Positions 17,268 to 26,609 of a stretch of DNA of 64,000 nucleotides are shown in pieces. Source of the stretch: Pseudomonas viciae. GTDB taxonomy: Bacteria; Pseudomonadota; Gammaproteobacteria; Pseudomonadales; Pseudomonadaceae. Made by a program: the position numbers and the translations under genes. The DNA lies in assembly GCF_004786035.1 (NCBI RefSeq), contig NZ_CP035088.1, forward strand, positions 646,001 to 710,000, in the 5' to 3' direction. Under the pieces are notes generated by a model, which had not been told where the DNA came from, did no database searches, and saw only the letters and a program-made list of their open reading frames with translations. Position 1 is the first letter of the stretch; every line of letters begins with the position of its first letter.

Positions 17268-17654
17268 GATCGTTGCTCCTTGGGGGGGCGATAAAGTGGG
17301 TACGAGGGCAATGCTACTCTCGATAAGTCGATATAAAAGTTCATAAACGCAATGGTAATAATCAACGGAATTGATTGTTCTGGGGGAAGGCTCTAGAACG
17401 GGCGTTTCAGAGGTGCTGCTTTGCACCGTGGTGGGTATTTTGTACCCATGTTCGCCTCGTAAAAGTGCGGGGGAGGTAACAGTGAGTTGTCTGATTGGTC
17501 AGGATTTCAGGCTTTTTTTGTACCGTTCATCGCCCTTGGTGTTAAACCTGTTGGCCGTTTCGCCAGTCCTACCATTAACAACGAGCCGACTACAGGTTCG
17601 TCTTTCGAAAAGCGTTGCAGTTCGGACGCCGTATTGTCATCAGGAGCCTTGTGC
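17268..17654. other. divergent intergenic region with two hairpin-forming dyads
   Basis: 387 bases without a gene, between two divergent genes. It contains GGTGC/GCACC (17412-17427) and TGGGTA/TACCCA (17432-17448), adjacent dyads that could be an operator. Nothing else stands out. Confidence 0.4.
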
Positions 17655-19730
17655 ATGACGCGCACCTCAAAAATCCTCGCCTGGAGCTTTGCCAGCCTTG
17701 TTGTCCTGCTGGCGGTGCTGGTGCTGGTCATCGCGTTCTTCGATTGGAACCGGATCAAGCCCCCGCTCAACGCCAAGGTTTCCGAGGAGTTGCACCGACC
17801 GTTCGCGATCAACGGCAATCTGGCGGTGATCTGGCAGCGTGAGCCGCAGGAGGGAGGCTGGCGGGCTTGGGTGCCGTGGCCCCATGTGGTGGCCGAAGAC
17901 TTGAGCCTGGGTAATCCGGACTGGTCCAAGACTCCACAGATGGCGACGCTCAAGCGTGTTGAATTGCGCATCTCGCCCTTGGCCTTGCTGGTCCGGCGAG
18001 TGGCGATTCCCCGTATCGACCTGACTGAGCCCGACGCCAACCTGCAACGCCTGGCCGACGGCCGCGCCAACTGGACCTTTCAGTTCGACCCCAAAGATCC
18101 AGATGCCGAGCCGTCCAGTTGGGTGGTGGACATCGGTGCCATCGGCTTTGACAAAGGTCACGTCATTCTTGATGACCAGACGCTGAAGACCCGCCTGGAC
18201 TTGTTGATCGACCCGTTGGGCAAACCCATCCCGTTCAGCGATATCGTCGGTGAGAAGGCCGCAAAAAAAGCCCTGGACCAGGGGGCGGCGCCCCAGGACT
18301 ACGCGTTTGCCTTCAAGGTCAACGGGCAGTACCACGGGCAAAACCTCACCGGTTCCGGCAAGGTTGGCGGTTTGCTGGCGTTGCAGGACGCTTCACAACC
18401 CTTTCCGCTTCAGGCCCAGGCGAAGATTGGTCAGACCGGCGTTGAACTGGCCGGCACTCTCACCGACCCGATGAACCTCGGGGCCCTGGATTTGCGTTTG
18501 AAACTGGCCGGCACCAGCCTGGCCCATCTCTATCCATTGACCGGTGTGACCCTGCCGGACTCGCCACCTTATTCAACCGATGGGCGCCTGATCGCCAAGC
18601 TCCATGAGCCTGACGGGGCGCTGTTTCGCTATGAGGCGTTCAACGGCAAGATCGGCGACAGCGATATCCATGGCGACCTGGCCTACGTGGCCAGCCAGCC
18701 GCGGCCGAAACTCAGTGGCGCGCTGGTCTCCAATCAACTGTTGTTCAGTGACCTGGCACCGCTGATCGGCGCCGATTCCAACGCCGAGCAAAAGGCCCGT
18801 GGCGGCGCCAGCAAGCAGCCGACCGACAAGGTCTTGCCCGTGGAGGCGTTTCGCACCGAGCGCTGGAGTGCGATGGACGCCGATGTGGAGTTCACCGGCA
18901 AACGCATCGTCCACAGCGAGAAATTGCCGTTCACGGATCTCTACACTCACCTGGTGCTCAACGATGGTCAGCTAAGCCTTGAGCCGCTGCGCTTCGGCGT
19001 AGCGGGTGGTCGTCTCGACGCGCAGATCCGCCTCAATGGACACACCCAACCCCTGGAAGGCCAGGCGAAATTGACTGCGCGGGGCTTCAAGCTCAAGCAA
19101 CTGTTCCCAGGTTTTGAACCCATGAAAACCAGTTTCGGCGAGCTGAACGGCGATGCCGATATCAGCGGGCGTGGCAATTCGGTGGCGGCGTTGCTGGGTA
19201 CGTCCAACGGCACGCTGAAAATGCTCATCAACGATGGTGCTATCAGTCGTGAGTTGATGGAGCTGGCCGGGCTGAACGTCGGCAACTACGTGGTGGGGAA
19301 AATCTTTGGCGACAAGGAAGTGAAGATCAATTGCGCAGCGGCGGACTTCGACATCAAGACGGGCCTGGCGACCACTCGCCTGTTCGTATTCGATACCGAG
19401 AACGCGATCATCTACATCGACGGCACGGCGAACATGGCCACGGAAAAACTCGACCTGACCGTCACGCCTGAGTCCAAGGGCTGGCGGCTGATTTCCTTGC
19501 GCTCGCCATTGTACGTGCGGGGCACGTTCGCCAAGCCCGCCGCTGGCGTCAAGGCGGTGCCGCTGATGCTGCGCGGTGCCGGGATGGTGGCACTGGGTGT
19601 GATTGCGGCGCCGGCGGCCGGGTTGCTGGCGCTGGTTGCCCCCAGCGGTGGCGAGCCAAACCAGTGCGCGCCGTTGTTGGAGCAGATGAAGGCGGGCAAG
19701 GCGCCGGTGACGGTGAAGCCCACTCGTTAA
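17655..19730 (+). CDS. AsmA-family protein (inner-membrane anchored, periplasmic)
   Basis: 691 residues. A single N-terminal membrane helix (FASLVVLLAVLVLVIAFF, residues about 11-28) is followed by DWNRIKPPLNAKVSEELHR, the AsmA N-terminal signature. A long beta-rich periplasmic region follows, and a C-terminal AsmA repeat segment (FGELNGDADISGRGNSVAAL). AsmA-like proteins are linked to phospholipid transport and outer-membrane assembly. The ATG at 17655 is preferred over an in-frame start at 17487 because it puts the membrane helix at the N-terminus and has CAGGAG upstream. Confidence 0.87.
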   Translation: MTRTSKILAWSFASLVVLLAVLVLVIAFFDWNRIKPPLNAKVSEELHRPFAINGNLAVIWQREPQEGGWRAWVPWPHVVAEDLSLGNPDWSKTPQMATLKRVELRISPLALLVRRVAIPRIDLTEPDANLQRLADGRANWTFQFDPKDPDAEPSSWVVDIGAIGFDKGHVILDDQTLKTRLDLLIDPLGKPIPFSDIVGEKAAKKALDQGAAPQDYAFAFKVNGQYHGQNLTGSGKVGGLLALQDASQPFPLQAQAKIGQTGVELAGTLTDPMNLGALDLRLKLAGTSLAHLYPLTGVTLPDSPPYSTDGRLIAKLHEPDGALFRYEAFNGKIGDSDIHGDLAYVASQPRPKLSGALVSNQLLFSDLAPLIGADSNAEQKARGGASKQPTDKVLPVEAFRTERWSAMDADVEFTGKRIVHSEKLPFTDLYTHLVLNDGQLSLEPLRFGVAGGRLDAQIRLNGHTQPLEGQAKLTARGFKLKQLFPGFEPMKTSFGELNGDADISGRGNSVAALLGTSNGTLKMLINDGAISRELMELAGLNVGNYVVGKIFGDKEVKINCAAADFDIKTGLATTRLFVFDTENAIIYIDGTANMATEKLDLTVTPESKGWRLISLRSPLYVRGTFAKPAAGVKAVPLMLRGAGMVALGVIAAPAAGLLALVAPSGGEPNQCAPLLEQMKAGKAPVTVKPTR

Positions 19731-19755
19731 ACGCCGGATTTGTTGTGAGGCTTAG

Positions 19756-19851
19756 GGCCCTTTCGCGAGCAAGCCCGCTCCCACATTCAACCGAGTTTTG
19801 TCTGAAGGAGCGCGGTCGAGTGTAGGAGCGGGCTTGCTCGCGAAGGGGCCT
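19756..19851. repeat. REP doublet
   Basis: GGCCCTTTCGCGAGCAAGCC and GGCTTGCTCGCGAAGGGGCC, inverted, about 50 bases apart. It lies between the convergent AsmA-like and ferritin-like genes. Confidence 0.85.
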
Positions 19852-19860
19852 TCAAGTGTA

Positions 19861-20391
19861 TTAAAGGTCGGCCAGAATGTCGGCCATATCATCAGCATGC
19901 TCTTCTTCCTGGGCCAGGATGTCTTCGAAGATGCGCCGGGTAGTGGGGTCTTTTTCGCCGATGTACTGGATGATTTCCCGATAGCTGTCGATGGCGATCC
20001 GCTCCGCTACCAGGTCTTCGTAGACCATTTCCTTGAGGGTATTGCCCGCCACGTACTGAGCATGGGAATTGCGGCTCAACAGGTCGGGGTTGAACTCTGG
20101 CTCGCCACCCAGTTGCACGATGCGTTCGGCGAGTTTGTCGGCGTGTTCGGCTTCCTGGGTCGCGTGTTCGAGGAACTCACTGGCGGCCACGCTGGCCCGG
20201 AGTCCGGTGGCCATGAAGTAGTGGCGCTTGTAGCGCAACACGCACACCAGTTCGGTGGCCAATGATTCGTTGAGCAGGCGGATGACTTCTTGTCGATCGG
20301 CGCTGTAGCCCTCGGTCACCGCGCCGTTCTGCACGTTTTGCCGCGCGCGTTCGCGCAGGGTGGTTACATCGGATAAGTGCATGTCGCTCAT
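19861..20391 (-). CDS. ferritin-like (bacterioferritin-type) protein
   Basis: 176 residues forming a four-helix bundle. Helices carry carboxylate/histidine ligand sets: NESLATELVCVLRYKRHYF, EFLEHATQEAEHADKLAERI, EDLVAERIAIDSYREIIQYI and DILAQEEEHADDMADIL. This is a diiron ferritin-like fold related to bacterioferritin/Dps-like proteins. No conserved haem-binding Met is evident. The likely role is iron oxidation and storage or redox protection. The start has CAGGAG upstream. Confidence 0.8.
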   Translation of the reverse strand: MSDMHLSDVTTLRERARQNVQNGAVTEGYSADRQEVIRLLNESLATELVCVLRYKRHYFMATGLRASVAASEFLEHATQEAEHADKLAERIVQLGGEPEFNPDLLSRNSHAQYVAGNTLKEMVYEDLVAERIAIDSYREIIQYIGEKDPTTRRIFEDILAQEEEHADDMADILADL

Positions 20392-20448
20392 CTCGTTCTC
20401 CTGGAGGCTGATCCGGTTGAGGCGTCACGCTCTGCAGGCGCGATCACT

Positions 20449-21390
20449 CTAAATCTGAGTGATGCGGTCCTGAAAAAGTTTTACTGGGTTTTTCAGCGGG
20501 TAGCCGGACAGCCGCGCCTCTTCCCCCAGCCACTGGAAGAACGCCCGCACCGGCGGATGGCGTTCGCGACCTGGTACGCACAGGGCGCTGTAGCCGGCGC
20601 CGTTGACCTGGATCTGCGGGCGATAACCCACCAGCAAACCGCTGGCGACGCTTTCGGAAGCCAGGATATTGCTCGCCAACACCAGGCCCTGCCCGGCAAT
20701 CGCCGCTTGCAGGGCGTAATGTTCCTCGTCGTACTCGCGCACGCAGGGCTGCGAAGCGAGCCAGTTTTCTCCGGCCTGGGCGCACCAGGCATCCCAGCCG
20801 TGGGCATACAGCTTGGAGTTGTGCCAGTGCACGCTGATCAAGGTCGGCGGCCGCCGGGCCGCCATGGCCACCTGTTCCGGTGAGCCATAGACGCCGAAGC
20901 TTTCGTCGAACAGGCACTGACCGTACAAGTTCGGGTAGCTATCCAGGCTGTAGCGCACCACCAGGTCGATGCTGGCGTCCTGGTGCAGGTCGATCACTTC
21001 GCAATGGGTGTCCAGGCGCACGTTGATGTTCGGATGGCGGGCATAAAACCGGCCCAGGCGTGGCACTAGCCACAGAGCGGCAAACGCTGCGGTGGTGGAG
21101 AGTGTCAGGTGGCTGTTGCTGCGTTGCGGGCGCAGGGTGTCGACGCTTTGCGCCACTTCCAGCAGCGCCCCGTGCAGGCTCTGGAACAAGCGTTGCCCGC
21201 CTTCCGTGAGTCGCACCTGGCGTGGCAGGCGTTCGAACAACATCAAGCCAAGCCAGGTTTCCAGCGAGCGAATCTGATGGGAGACCGCCGTGGGTGTCAC
21301 CGACAGCTCCGCGGCAGCCGCCTTGAAGCTAAGCAGGCGCGCAGCGGACTCGAAGGCGCGTAACGCATTGAGGGGCAGGTTGGCGAACAT
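20449..21390 (-). CDS. LysR-family transcriptional regulator (GcvA-like)
   Basis: 313 residues. The helix-turn-helix lies at about residues 18-45 (LSFKAAAAELSVTPTAVSHQ), typical of the GcvA branch, followed by an effector domain with FAALWLVPRLGRFYARHP. It is divergent from the azoreductase gene with 135 bases between. A perfect 7+7 inverted repeat (21411-21431) lies next to its start and is a likely binding site, so it probably controls the azoreductase. Confidence 0.9.
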   Translation of the reverse strand: MFANLPLNALRAFESAARLLSFKAAAAELSVTPTAVSHQIRSLETWLGLMLFERLPRQVRLTEGGQRLFQSLHGALLEVAQSVDTLRPQRSNSHLTLSTTAAFAALWLVPRLGRFYARHPNINVRLDTHCEVIDLHQDASIDLVVRYSLDSYPNLYGQCLFDESFGVYGSPEQVAMAARRPPTLISVHWHNSKLYAHGWDAWCAQAGENWLASQPCVREYDEEHYALQAAIAGQGLVLASNILASESVASGLLVGYRPQIQVNGAGYSALCVPGRERHPPVRAFFQWLGEEARLSGYPLKNPVKLFQDRITQI

Positions 21391-21410
21391 GGCAATCTCC
21401 AGAACTACAA

Positions 21411-21431
21411 TGGATGAAATTAACTCATCCA
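21411..21431. promoter_or_regulatory. inverted repeat, probable LysR operator
   Basis: TGGATGA - AATTAAC - TCATCCA: a perfect 7-base dyad with a 7-base spacer containing AATTAA, in the divergent LysR/azoreductase promoter region. It fits the T-N11-A LysR box form. Confidence 0.65.
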
Positions 21432-21525
21432 GGTGAACTTACGCTCATTTGTCGGCTGACGGCGCTGAGCTTCAAGCTAAAAGCCACAAGCAGTATTGAT
21501 TGTAGCCGTAGCAAAGGAGATTCAG

Positions 21526-22164
21526 ATGAGCAAAATTCTTGTGGTACATGGCAGTCCCCGTGGCGAGCGCTCGCACTCCCGGCGGCTGGCCGAAACATTT
21601 TTATCCGCCTGGCAGGCCGCCCATCCGCAGTCCCAACCCACTCGTCGCGAAGTGGGACGGACGGTGATTCCGCCGGTCAATGAGGCCTTCATCGCGGCGG
21701 CGTTCCACCCCGAACCCCAAGCCCGATCGTTGACCATGCAGGCGGACCTGGCGCTGAGCGACGCGTTGGTCGCGGAACTGCAGGCCCATGACCGGCTGGT
21801 TATTTCCGCGCCCATGCACAACTTCAGCGTGCCCAGCGGCGTGAAGGCCTGGATCGACCAGATCGTGCGCATCGGGCTGACGTTCAACCACAGCCTGGAT
21901 AACGGTGTGTCTCACTACGAGCCGCTGGTATTGGGCAAAAAAGCCCTGATCGTGACCAGCCGCGGCGATTTCGGTTTCGGTCCCGGCGGTCAGTTGGAGG
22001 GGATGAATCACGCCGATGCGCTGCTGCGTACGGTCCTGGGGTTTATCGGCATCACTGATGTGACGGTGGTTGCCGCCGAAGGCGAAGAGTCGGCCGAGCG
22101 CAGCTTTGCCCTGTCTTGCGCCGAGGCCGAGGAGCGCTTGCTGGCGCTGGCGCGGACCTTTTGA
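21526..22164 (+). CDS. FMN-dependent NADH-azoreductase / NAD(P)H quinone reductase
   Basis: 212-residue flavodoxin-fold enzyme. The phosphate-binding loop [15 protein letters not shown] is at residues 9-23, and the isoalloxazine-side motif [20 protein letters not shown] is characteristic of AzoR. It performs two-electron reduction of quinones and azo compounds with an FMN cofactor. The start at 21526 has AAAGGAGATTCAG upstream. Probably regulated by the divergent LysR. Confidence 0.88.
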   Translation: MSKILVVHGSPRGERSHSRRLAETFLSAWQAAHPQSQPTRREVGRTVIPPVNEAFIAAAFHPEPQARSLTMQADLALSDALVAELQAHDRLVISAPMHNFSVPSGVKAWIDQIVRIGLTFNHSLDNGVSHYEPLVLGKKALIVTSRGDFGFGPGGQLEGMNHADALLRTVLGFIGITDVTVVAAEGEESAERSFALSCAEAEERLLALARTF

Positions 22165-22168
22165 AAGG

Positions 22169-22206
22169 GGGCTGCTACGCAGCCCAACCGGGAGCAAACC
22201 CTGGCC
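22169..22206. repeat. second intergenic repeat family, copy 1
   Basis: GGGCTGC-TAC-GCAGCCC hairpin followed by AACCGGGAGCAAACCCTGGC. The same design recurs at 46899-46940. Here it follows the azoreductase stop and may also act as a weak terminator. Confidence 0.6.
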
Positions 22207-22299
22207 ACGGATTCACACGTACTTGAAGTGGCGCGAGTGTCATAGACTGGTCATCATCGATATCGATGCTGACCACCTCTTGATCACAAGGATGTCTCC

Positions 22300-23190
22300 A
22301 TGTCGCAACGCTGCGCCACGCGCTACCCGCTGATATTGGTCCCGGGCATGTTGGGGTTCATCCGCCTGGTGTTGTATCCGTACTGGTATGGGATCGTTTC
22401 GGCGTTGCGTCGGGGTGGGGCGGTGGTGGTGGCGGTGAAGGTTTCGCCGCTGCATTCATCCGAAGTACGTGGCGAGCAGTTGCTGGCGCAGATCGAGCAG
22501 ATCCTGCGACAAACCGGTGCGCAGAAGGTCAACCTGATCGGCCACAGCCAGGGCAGTCTCACCGCCCGCTACGCCGCCGCCAAACGCCCGGACCTGGTGG
22601 CGTCGGTCACATCGGTGGCCGGCCCCAATCACGGCTCAGAACTGGCCGACTACCTGCAACTCCACTACCCGGCCGACAGTGCCCGGGGCCGCCTGCTCAG
22701 TATCTTGCTGCGGCTGATCAATGCCTTGATGAGCCTGATGGAAACCGGCTATCGCGGGCCGAAGCTGCCGGTGGATATCCAGGCTTCCCATGCCTCTCTC
22801 ACGAGTGCGGGCGCGGCGCTGTTCAACCAACGTTATCCACAGGGCTTGCCACAAACCTGGGGCGGGCAGGGGCCGGAAGAGGTCAACGGTGTGCGTTATT
22901 ACTCCTGGTCCGGGACCTTGCAGCCGGGCAGGACCGATAAGGGGGGCAACCTGTTCGACGGCACTAATCGCAGCTGCCGGCTATTCGCCCGCACCTTTGT
23001 GCGCGAGGCGGGGCACTGCGACGGTCTGGTCGGGCGCTACAGCTCGCACTTGGGCACGGTGATTGGGGATGACTATCCGCTGGATCACTTCGACATCGTC
23101 AACCAATCGCTGGGGCTGGTGGGCAAAGGGGCCGAGCCGGTCCGGTTGTTTGTCGAGCATGCCGAGCGGTTGAAGGCTGCCGGTGTATAG
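22300..23190 (+). CDS. family I-type triacylglycerol lipase without a signal peptide
   Basis: 296-residue alpha/beta hydrolase. The oxyanion-side motif PGMLGF is at residues 15-20; the catalytic Ser is S83 in GHSQG, Asp is D241 in DGLVG and His is H263 in DHFD. This matches the order and spacing of P. aeruginosa LipA (S82, D229, H251). SHLGTVIGDDYPLDHFD is very close to the LipA C-terminal block. Unlike LipA there is no signal peptide and no upstream in-frame start, and no lif foldase gene is adjacent. So it is either intracellular or exported some other way. Confidence 0.85.
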   Translation: MSQRCATRYPLILVPGMLGFIRLVLYPYWYGIVSALRRGGAVVVAVKVSPLHSSEVRGEQLLAQIEQILRQTGAQKVNLIGHSQGSLTARYAAAKRPDLVASVTSVAGPNHGSELADYLQLHYPADSARGRLLSILLRLINALMSLMETGYRGPKLPVDIQASHASLTSAGAALFNQRYPQGLPQTWGGQGPEEVNGVRYYSWSGTLQPGRTDKGGNLFDGTNRSCRLFARTFVREAGHCDGLVGRYSSHLGTVIGDDYPLDHFDIVNQSLGLVGKGAEPVRLFVEHAERLKAAGV

Positions 23191-23211
23191 CCAGGCGGAC
23201 CGGGTTATCGT

Positions 23212-23287
23212 TCTTCGCGAGCAAGCCCGCTTCCACATTGATGGCGTTCACAAATCCCCTGTGGGAGCGAGCTTGCTCGCGATAGCG
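23212..23287. repeat. REP pair between lipase and psiF
   Basis: TTCGCGAGCAAGCCCGCTTCC and GGGAGCGAGCTTGCTCGCGA, opposite orientations; the left arm carries one variant base. Confidence 0.82.
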
Positions 23288-23397
23288 TCAGTCAGGGCAC
23301 CGCGGGTCTACGACTGAACACAGATGAAGGTGTAACAGGCTTTGTCTACAATGCAGCTCATCGCCCCACCCATCGTGCGGCAACCAGGAGAAATACC

Positions 23398-23679
23398 ATG
23401 AAGATGCTGCGTGTCCCTTTGTTGATGATCGGTTTGCTGTTGTGCTCCCAAGGCTTCGCCGCCACCGCTCAACAAACCAAGATGACCACCTGCAACGCCG
23501 ATGCCACCGCCAAGGCCCTCAAAGGCGATGAGCGCAAAGCCTTCATGAGCACCTGCCTCAAGGCTGCCCCTGCTACGCCCCAGGAACGCATGAAAACCTG
23601 CAACGCCACGGCGACTGAGCAGGCATTGAAGGGCGATGCCCGCAAGGCGTTCATGAGTGATTGCCTGAAGAAAAAATAA
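23398..23679 (+). CDS. psiF: PsiF-family periplasmic protein
   Basis: 93 residues: a signal peptide (MLRVPLLMIGLLLCSQGFAA), then two copies of the PsiF repeat, each with TCNA(D/T)AT and ALKGD(E/A)RKAFMS(T/D)CLK. PsiF is named for phosphate-starvation induction in E. coli; its biochemical role is unknown. The start has ACCAGGAGAAATACC upstream. No convincing Pho box was seen in the short upstream gap. Confidence 0.9.
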   Translation: MKMLRVPLLMIGLLLCSQGFAATAQQTKMTTCNADATAKALKGDERKAFMSTCLKAAPATPQERMKTCNATATEQALKGDARKAFMSDCLKKK

Positions 23680-23688
23680 ATGGCGCCT

Positions 23689-23772
23689 GTGGGGGCCCCA
23701 TCGCGAGCAGGCCCCCACAGTAGATTTGCGTTGCACGGTCCATTGTGTGCGAGCCTGCTCGCGATGAGACCC
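23689..23772. repeat. diverged REP doublet
   Basis: TGTGGGGGCCCCATCGCGAGCAGGCCCCCACA followed by TGTGCGAGCCTGCTCGCGATG. The arms have drifted from the main family: GGCCCC replaces GGGAGCGAGC. Confidence 0.6.
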
Positions 23773-23892
23773 TTGCAGGCGCGGCCAGAAACTTCTGAAC
23801 TGCGATCAAGGTCGGCCGATACAATCTCTAGTGCTGCTGGTGGAAGGCTGGCAGACTGCCAATCCTTTTACGCCGTTTCGTCCTGAGGCTGT

Positions 23893-24906
23893 ATGCCAAC
23901 GTTTTCTCAGCGTCATGTGTTGTTGGTGATCAGTTGGGTGATCATTTTTGGTGGGTTGCTGCTGGTACTGCCGCTGCGCCTGTTGCCGAGCCTGCTGGCC
24001 GGGTTGCTGGTGTTCGAACTGGTCAACATGCTCACCCCACAGTTGCAACGATTGATCGAAGGCCGGCGCGCACGCTGGCTGGCGGTGGCGTTGCTGGGCA
24101 CGCTGGTGGTCAGTGTGCTGACCTTGATTTTCGCCGGTGCCTTCAGCTTCCTGCTGCATGAAGCGGAAAATCCAGGCGCGTCCCTGGACAAGTTCATGGC
24201 GGTGGTCGACCGTGCACGTGGGCAGTTGCCGCCGTTTATCGACGCCTATCTGCCGGCCAGTGCCGCCGAGTTCCGGGTGGCGATCGGCGACTGGGTGAGC
24301 AAGCACCTGAGCGACCTGCAACTGGTGGGCAAGGACGCGGCACACATGTTCGTGACGTTGCTGATCGGCATGGTGCTGGGGGCGATCGTCGCCTTGCAAC
24401 GCATCCCCGACCTGACCAAGCGCAAGCCCCTGGCCGCCGCGCTGTTCGATCGCTTGAATCTACTGGTCAAGGCGTTTCGCAACATCGTCTTCGCCCAGAT
24501 CAAGATTTCCCTGCTCAACACCTTCTTCACCGGGATCTTCCTGGCGGTGGTGCTGCCGCTGTTCGGTATCCACCTGCCATTGACCAAGACCCTGATCGTC
24601 ATGACGTTCCTGCTGGGGTTGCTGCCGGTCATTGGCAACCTGATGTCCAATACCCTGATCACCATCGTCGCGTTGTCGCTGTCGATCTGGGTCGCCGTGG
24701 CGGCGCTGGGTTACCTGATCGTGATCCACAAGCTCGAATATTTCCTCAACGCCCGGATCGTTGGCGGGCAGATCAGCGCCAAGTCCTGGGAACTGCTCAT
24801 GGCGATGCTGGTGTTCGAGGCGGCGTTCGGTTTGCCAGGGGTGGTGGCGGGGCCGATTTACTATGCCTATTTGAAGAGTGAGTTGAAGCAGGTGGGGATG
24901 GTTTGA
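23893..24906 (+). CDS. AI-2E family transporter (PerM/UPF0118-like permease)
   Basis: 337-residue membrane protein with about seven or eight hydrophobic helices. Two near the N-terminus (LLVISWVIIFGGLLLVLP, LLPSLLAGLLVFELV) are followed by a cytoplasmic amphipathic region of about residues 90-145, then a C-terminal helix cluster with the family motif LLPVIGNLMSNTLI and the P-x-x-Y exit PIYYAYLKSELK. Members export AI-2 or act in Na+/Li+-H+ antiport; substrate unknown here. Confidence 0.85.
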   Translation: MPTFSQRHVLLVISWVIIFGGLLLVLPLRLLPSLLAGLLVFELVNMLTPQLQRLIEGRRARWLAVALLGTLVVSVLTLIFAGAFSFLLHEAENPGASLDKFMAVVDRARGQLPPFIDAYLPASAAEFRVAIGDWVSKHLSDLQLVGKDAAHMFVTLLIGMVLGAIVALQRIPDLTKRKPLAAALFDRLNLLVKAFRNIVFAQIKISLLNTFFTGIFLAVVLPLFGIHLPLTKTLIVMTFLLGLLPVIGNLMSNTLITIVALSLSIWVAVAALGYLIVIHKLEYFLNARIVGGQISAKSWELLMAMLVFEAAFGLPGVVAGPIYYAYLKSELKQVGMV

Positions 24907-24931
24907 TCTGGTGGGTGTGGCGTCTGATCTA

Positions 24932-25027
24932 ACGCCATCGCGAGCAAGCTCGCTCCCACAGTTGACCGGATTTCTTCAGAAGGAATGCGGTTGATTGTGG
25001 GAGCGAGCTTGCTCGCGATGCAGGCGC
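24932..25027. repeat. REP doublet
   Basis: CGCCATCGCGAGCAAGCTCG ... CGAGCTTGCTCGCGATGCAG, inverted. It lies between the convergent AI-2E transporter and Hsp70-like genes. Confidence 0.85.
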
Positions 25028-25039
25028 CTCGGTCTTGGA

Positions 25040-26314
25040 TCAGACCTGGGTGCCGTAGCGCTTCATCGCCTCGATCGCCAACCCGCTGCCGATGCTGCCG
25101 AAGATGTTGCCTTCCACATGCCGGGCCTGGGGCAGCATTGCCGAGACGCTGTTGCGCAGGGCCGGGATGCCGCTGGAACCGCCGGTGAAGAACACCGTGT
25201 CCACCTGATCGACGCGCACGTTGGCATCGTTGAGCAGTTGCGTGACGCTGCCGCGTACCCGCTCCAGCAAGCCGTCGATGGCCGATTCAAACAGCGCCCG
25301 GCTCAAGTCTACGCTCAGGCCCGGCTCGATCCGGTCCAGTGGCACATGGCGCTGGTCGGCGTGAGTCAGTTGGATCTTGGTTTCTTCCACTTCCATCGCC
25401 AACCAGTGCCCGGCACGCTGTTCGATCAACTTGAACAGCCGGTCGATGCCGCCGGTGTCTTCGATGTCGTAGCGCATGCTGCCCAGGGCCAGGGTGGATT
25501 TCTGCGAGTACACGGCGTTGATGGTGTGCCAGGTCGCCAGGTTCATGTGATGGCTGGTGGGCATGTAGGCGCCGCTTTTCATGCGGCTGCCGTAGCCGAA
25601 CAGGGGCATCAGGCCTTGCAGGCTCAGTTGCTTGTCGAAGTCGGTACCGCCGATGTGGACGCCGCCGGTGGCGAGGATGTCGGCGTGACGGTTGTCATGG
25701 GTGCGCCGCTCGGGTGACAGGCGCACCAGGGAGAAGTCCGAAGTACCACCGCCGATGTCGACGATCAGCACCAGCTCTTCTTTCTCGATGGTCGATTCAT
25801 AATCGAAGGCCGCCGCGATAGGCTCGTACTGGAATGAAACTTCCTTGAAGCCGATAGCGCGAGCCACGTCCACCAGGGTGTTTTCCGCTTCCTGGTCAGC
25901 CAGCTCGTCGTCATCGACGAAAAATACCGGACGGCCCAGTACCACTTCTTCGAATTCCCGACCGGCGGTGGCCTCGGCACGTTTCTTCAGTTGGCCGATG
26001 AACAGCCCCAGCAGATCCTTGAACGGCATGGCCGTGCCCAACACGCTGGTGTCGTGCTTGATCAGCTTGGAACCCAGCAGGCTCTTGAGCGAGCGCATCA
26101 GTCGGCCTTCATAGCCTTCCAGGTATTCGTGCAGCGCCAGGCGGCCGTAGACCGGGCGGCGCTCCTCGAGATTGAAAAAGACCACCGAGGGCAGGGTGAT
26201 CTTGTCGTCCTCCAGCGCGATCAACGTTTCCATGCCGGGGCGCAGCCAGCCGACGGTGGAGTTGGACGTGCCAAAGTCGATGCCGCAGGCACGGGCCGGG
26301 GATGCGTTTTTCAT
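25040..26314 (-). CDS. Hsp70-family chaperone-like ATPase (YegD type)
   Basis: 424 residues, only the actin-like nucleotide-binding domain of Hsp70 with no classical C-terminal peptide-binding domain. Phosphate 1 motif CGIDFGTSNSTVGW is at residues 11-24, phosphate 2 VDIGGGTSDFSLVRL, and adenosine motif FFTGGSSGIPALRNSV. This length and pattern match E. coli YegD. It is divergent from cbpA (295 bases apart), so a J-domain protein and an Hsp70-like ATPase sit side by side; a working partnership is an inference. Confidence 0.88.
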   Translation of the reverse strand: MKNASPARACGIDFGTSNSTVGWLRPGMETLIALEDDKITLPSVVFFNLEERRPVYGRLALHEYLEGYEGRLMRSLKSLLGSKLIKHDTSVLGTAMPFKDLLGLFIGQLKKRAEATAGREFEEVVLGRPVFFVDDDELADQEAENTLVDVARAIGFKEVSFQYEPIAAAFDYESTIEKEELVLIVDIGGGTSDFSLVRLSPERRTHDNRHADILATGGVHIGGTDFDKQLSLQGLMPLFGYGSRMKSGAYMPTSHHMNLATWHTINAVYSQKSTLALGSMRYDIEDTGGIDRLFKLIEQRAGHWLAMEVEETKIQLTHADQRHVPLDRIEPGLSVDLSRALFESAIDGLLERVRGSVTQLLNDANVRVDQVDTVFFTGGSSGIPALRNSVSAMLPQARHVEGNIFGSIGSGLAIEAMKRYGTQV

Positions 26315-26609
26315 GTCTTTCGGGTTCCAGTTGAAAAAACGGCCGCGCAGTGTATGTCAGTGCGGCGCGGATTCGAAGGCCGGTTATCCGCTAATTCATA
26401 ACCGTTGGCCTTGAAAGCGGCTCTTTTACCCCCAAACTTGCTGGCATGGGCCTGGCAGCACAGGGCGATACAAGAACCGCCGCCGGCTGCCGATAAACTT
26501 CTGAAGCGCCGCCCGGTCACAAACCTTGAGATCGGTCAAACCCCTGGACTTGTACCACGAGCATGCTGCGGGTGGCGGTGCGATATCGATAACGGATGGT
26601 GATCCTTCA

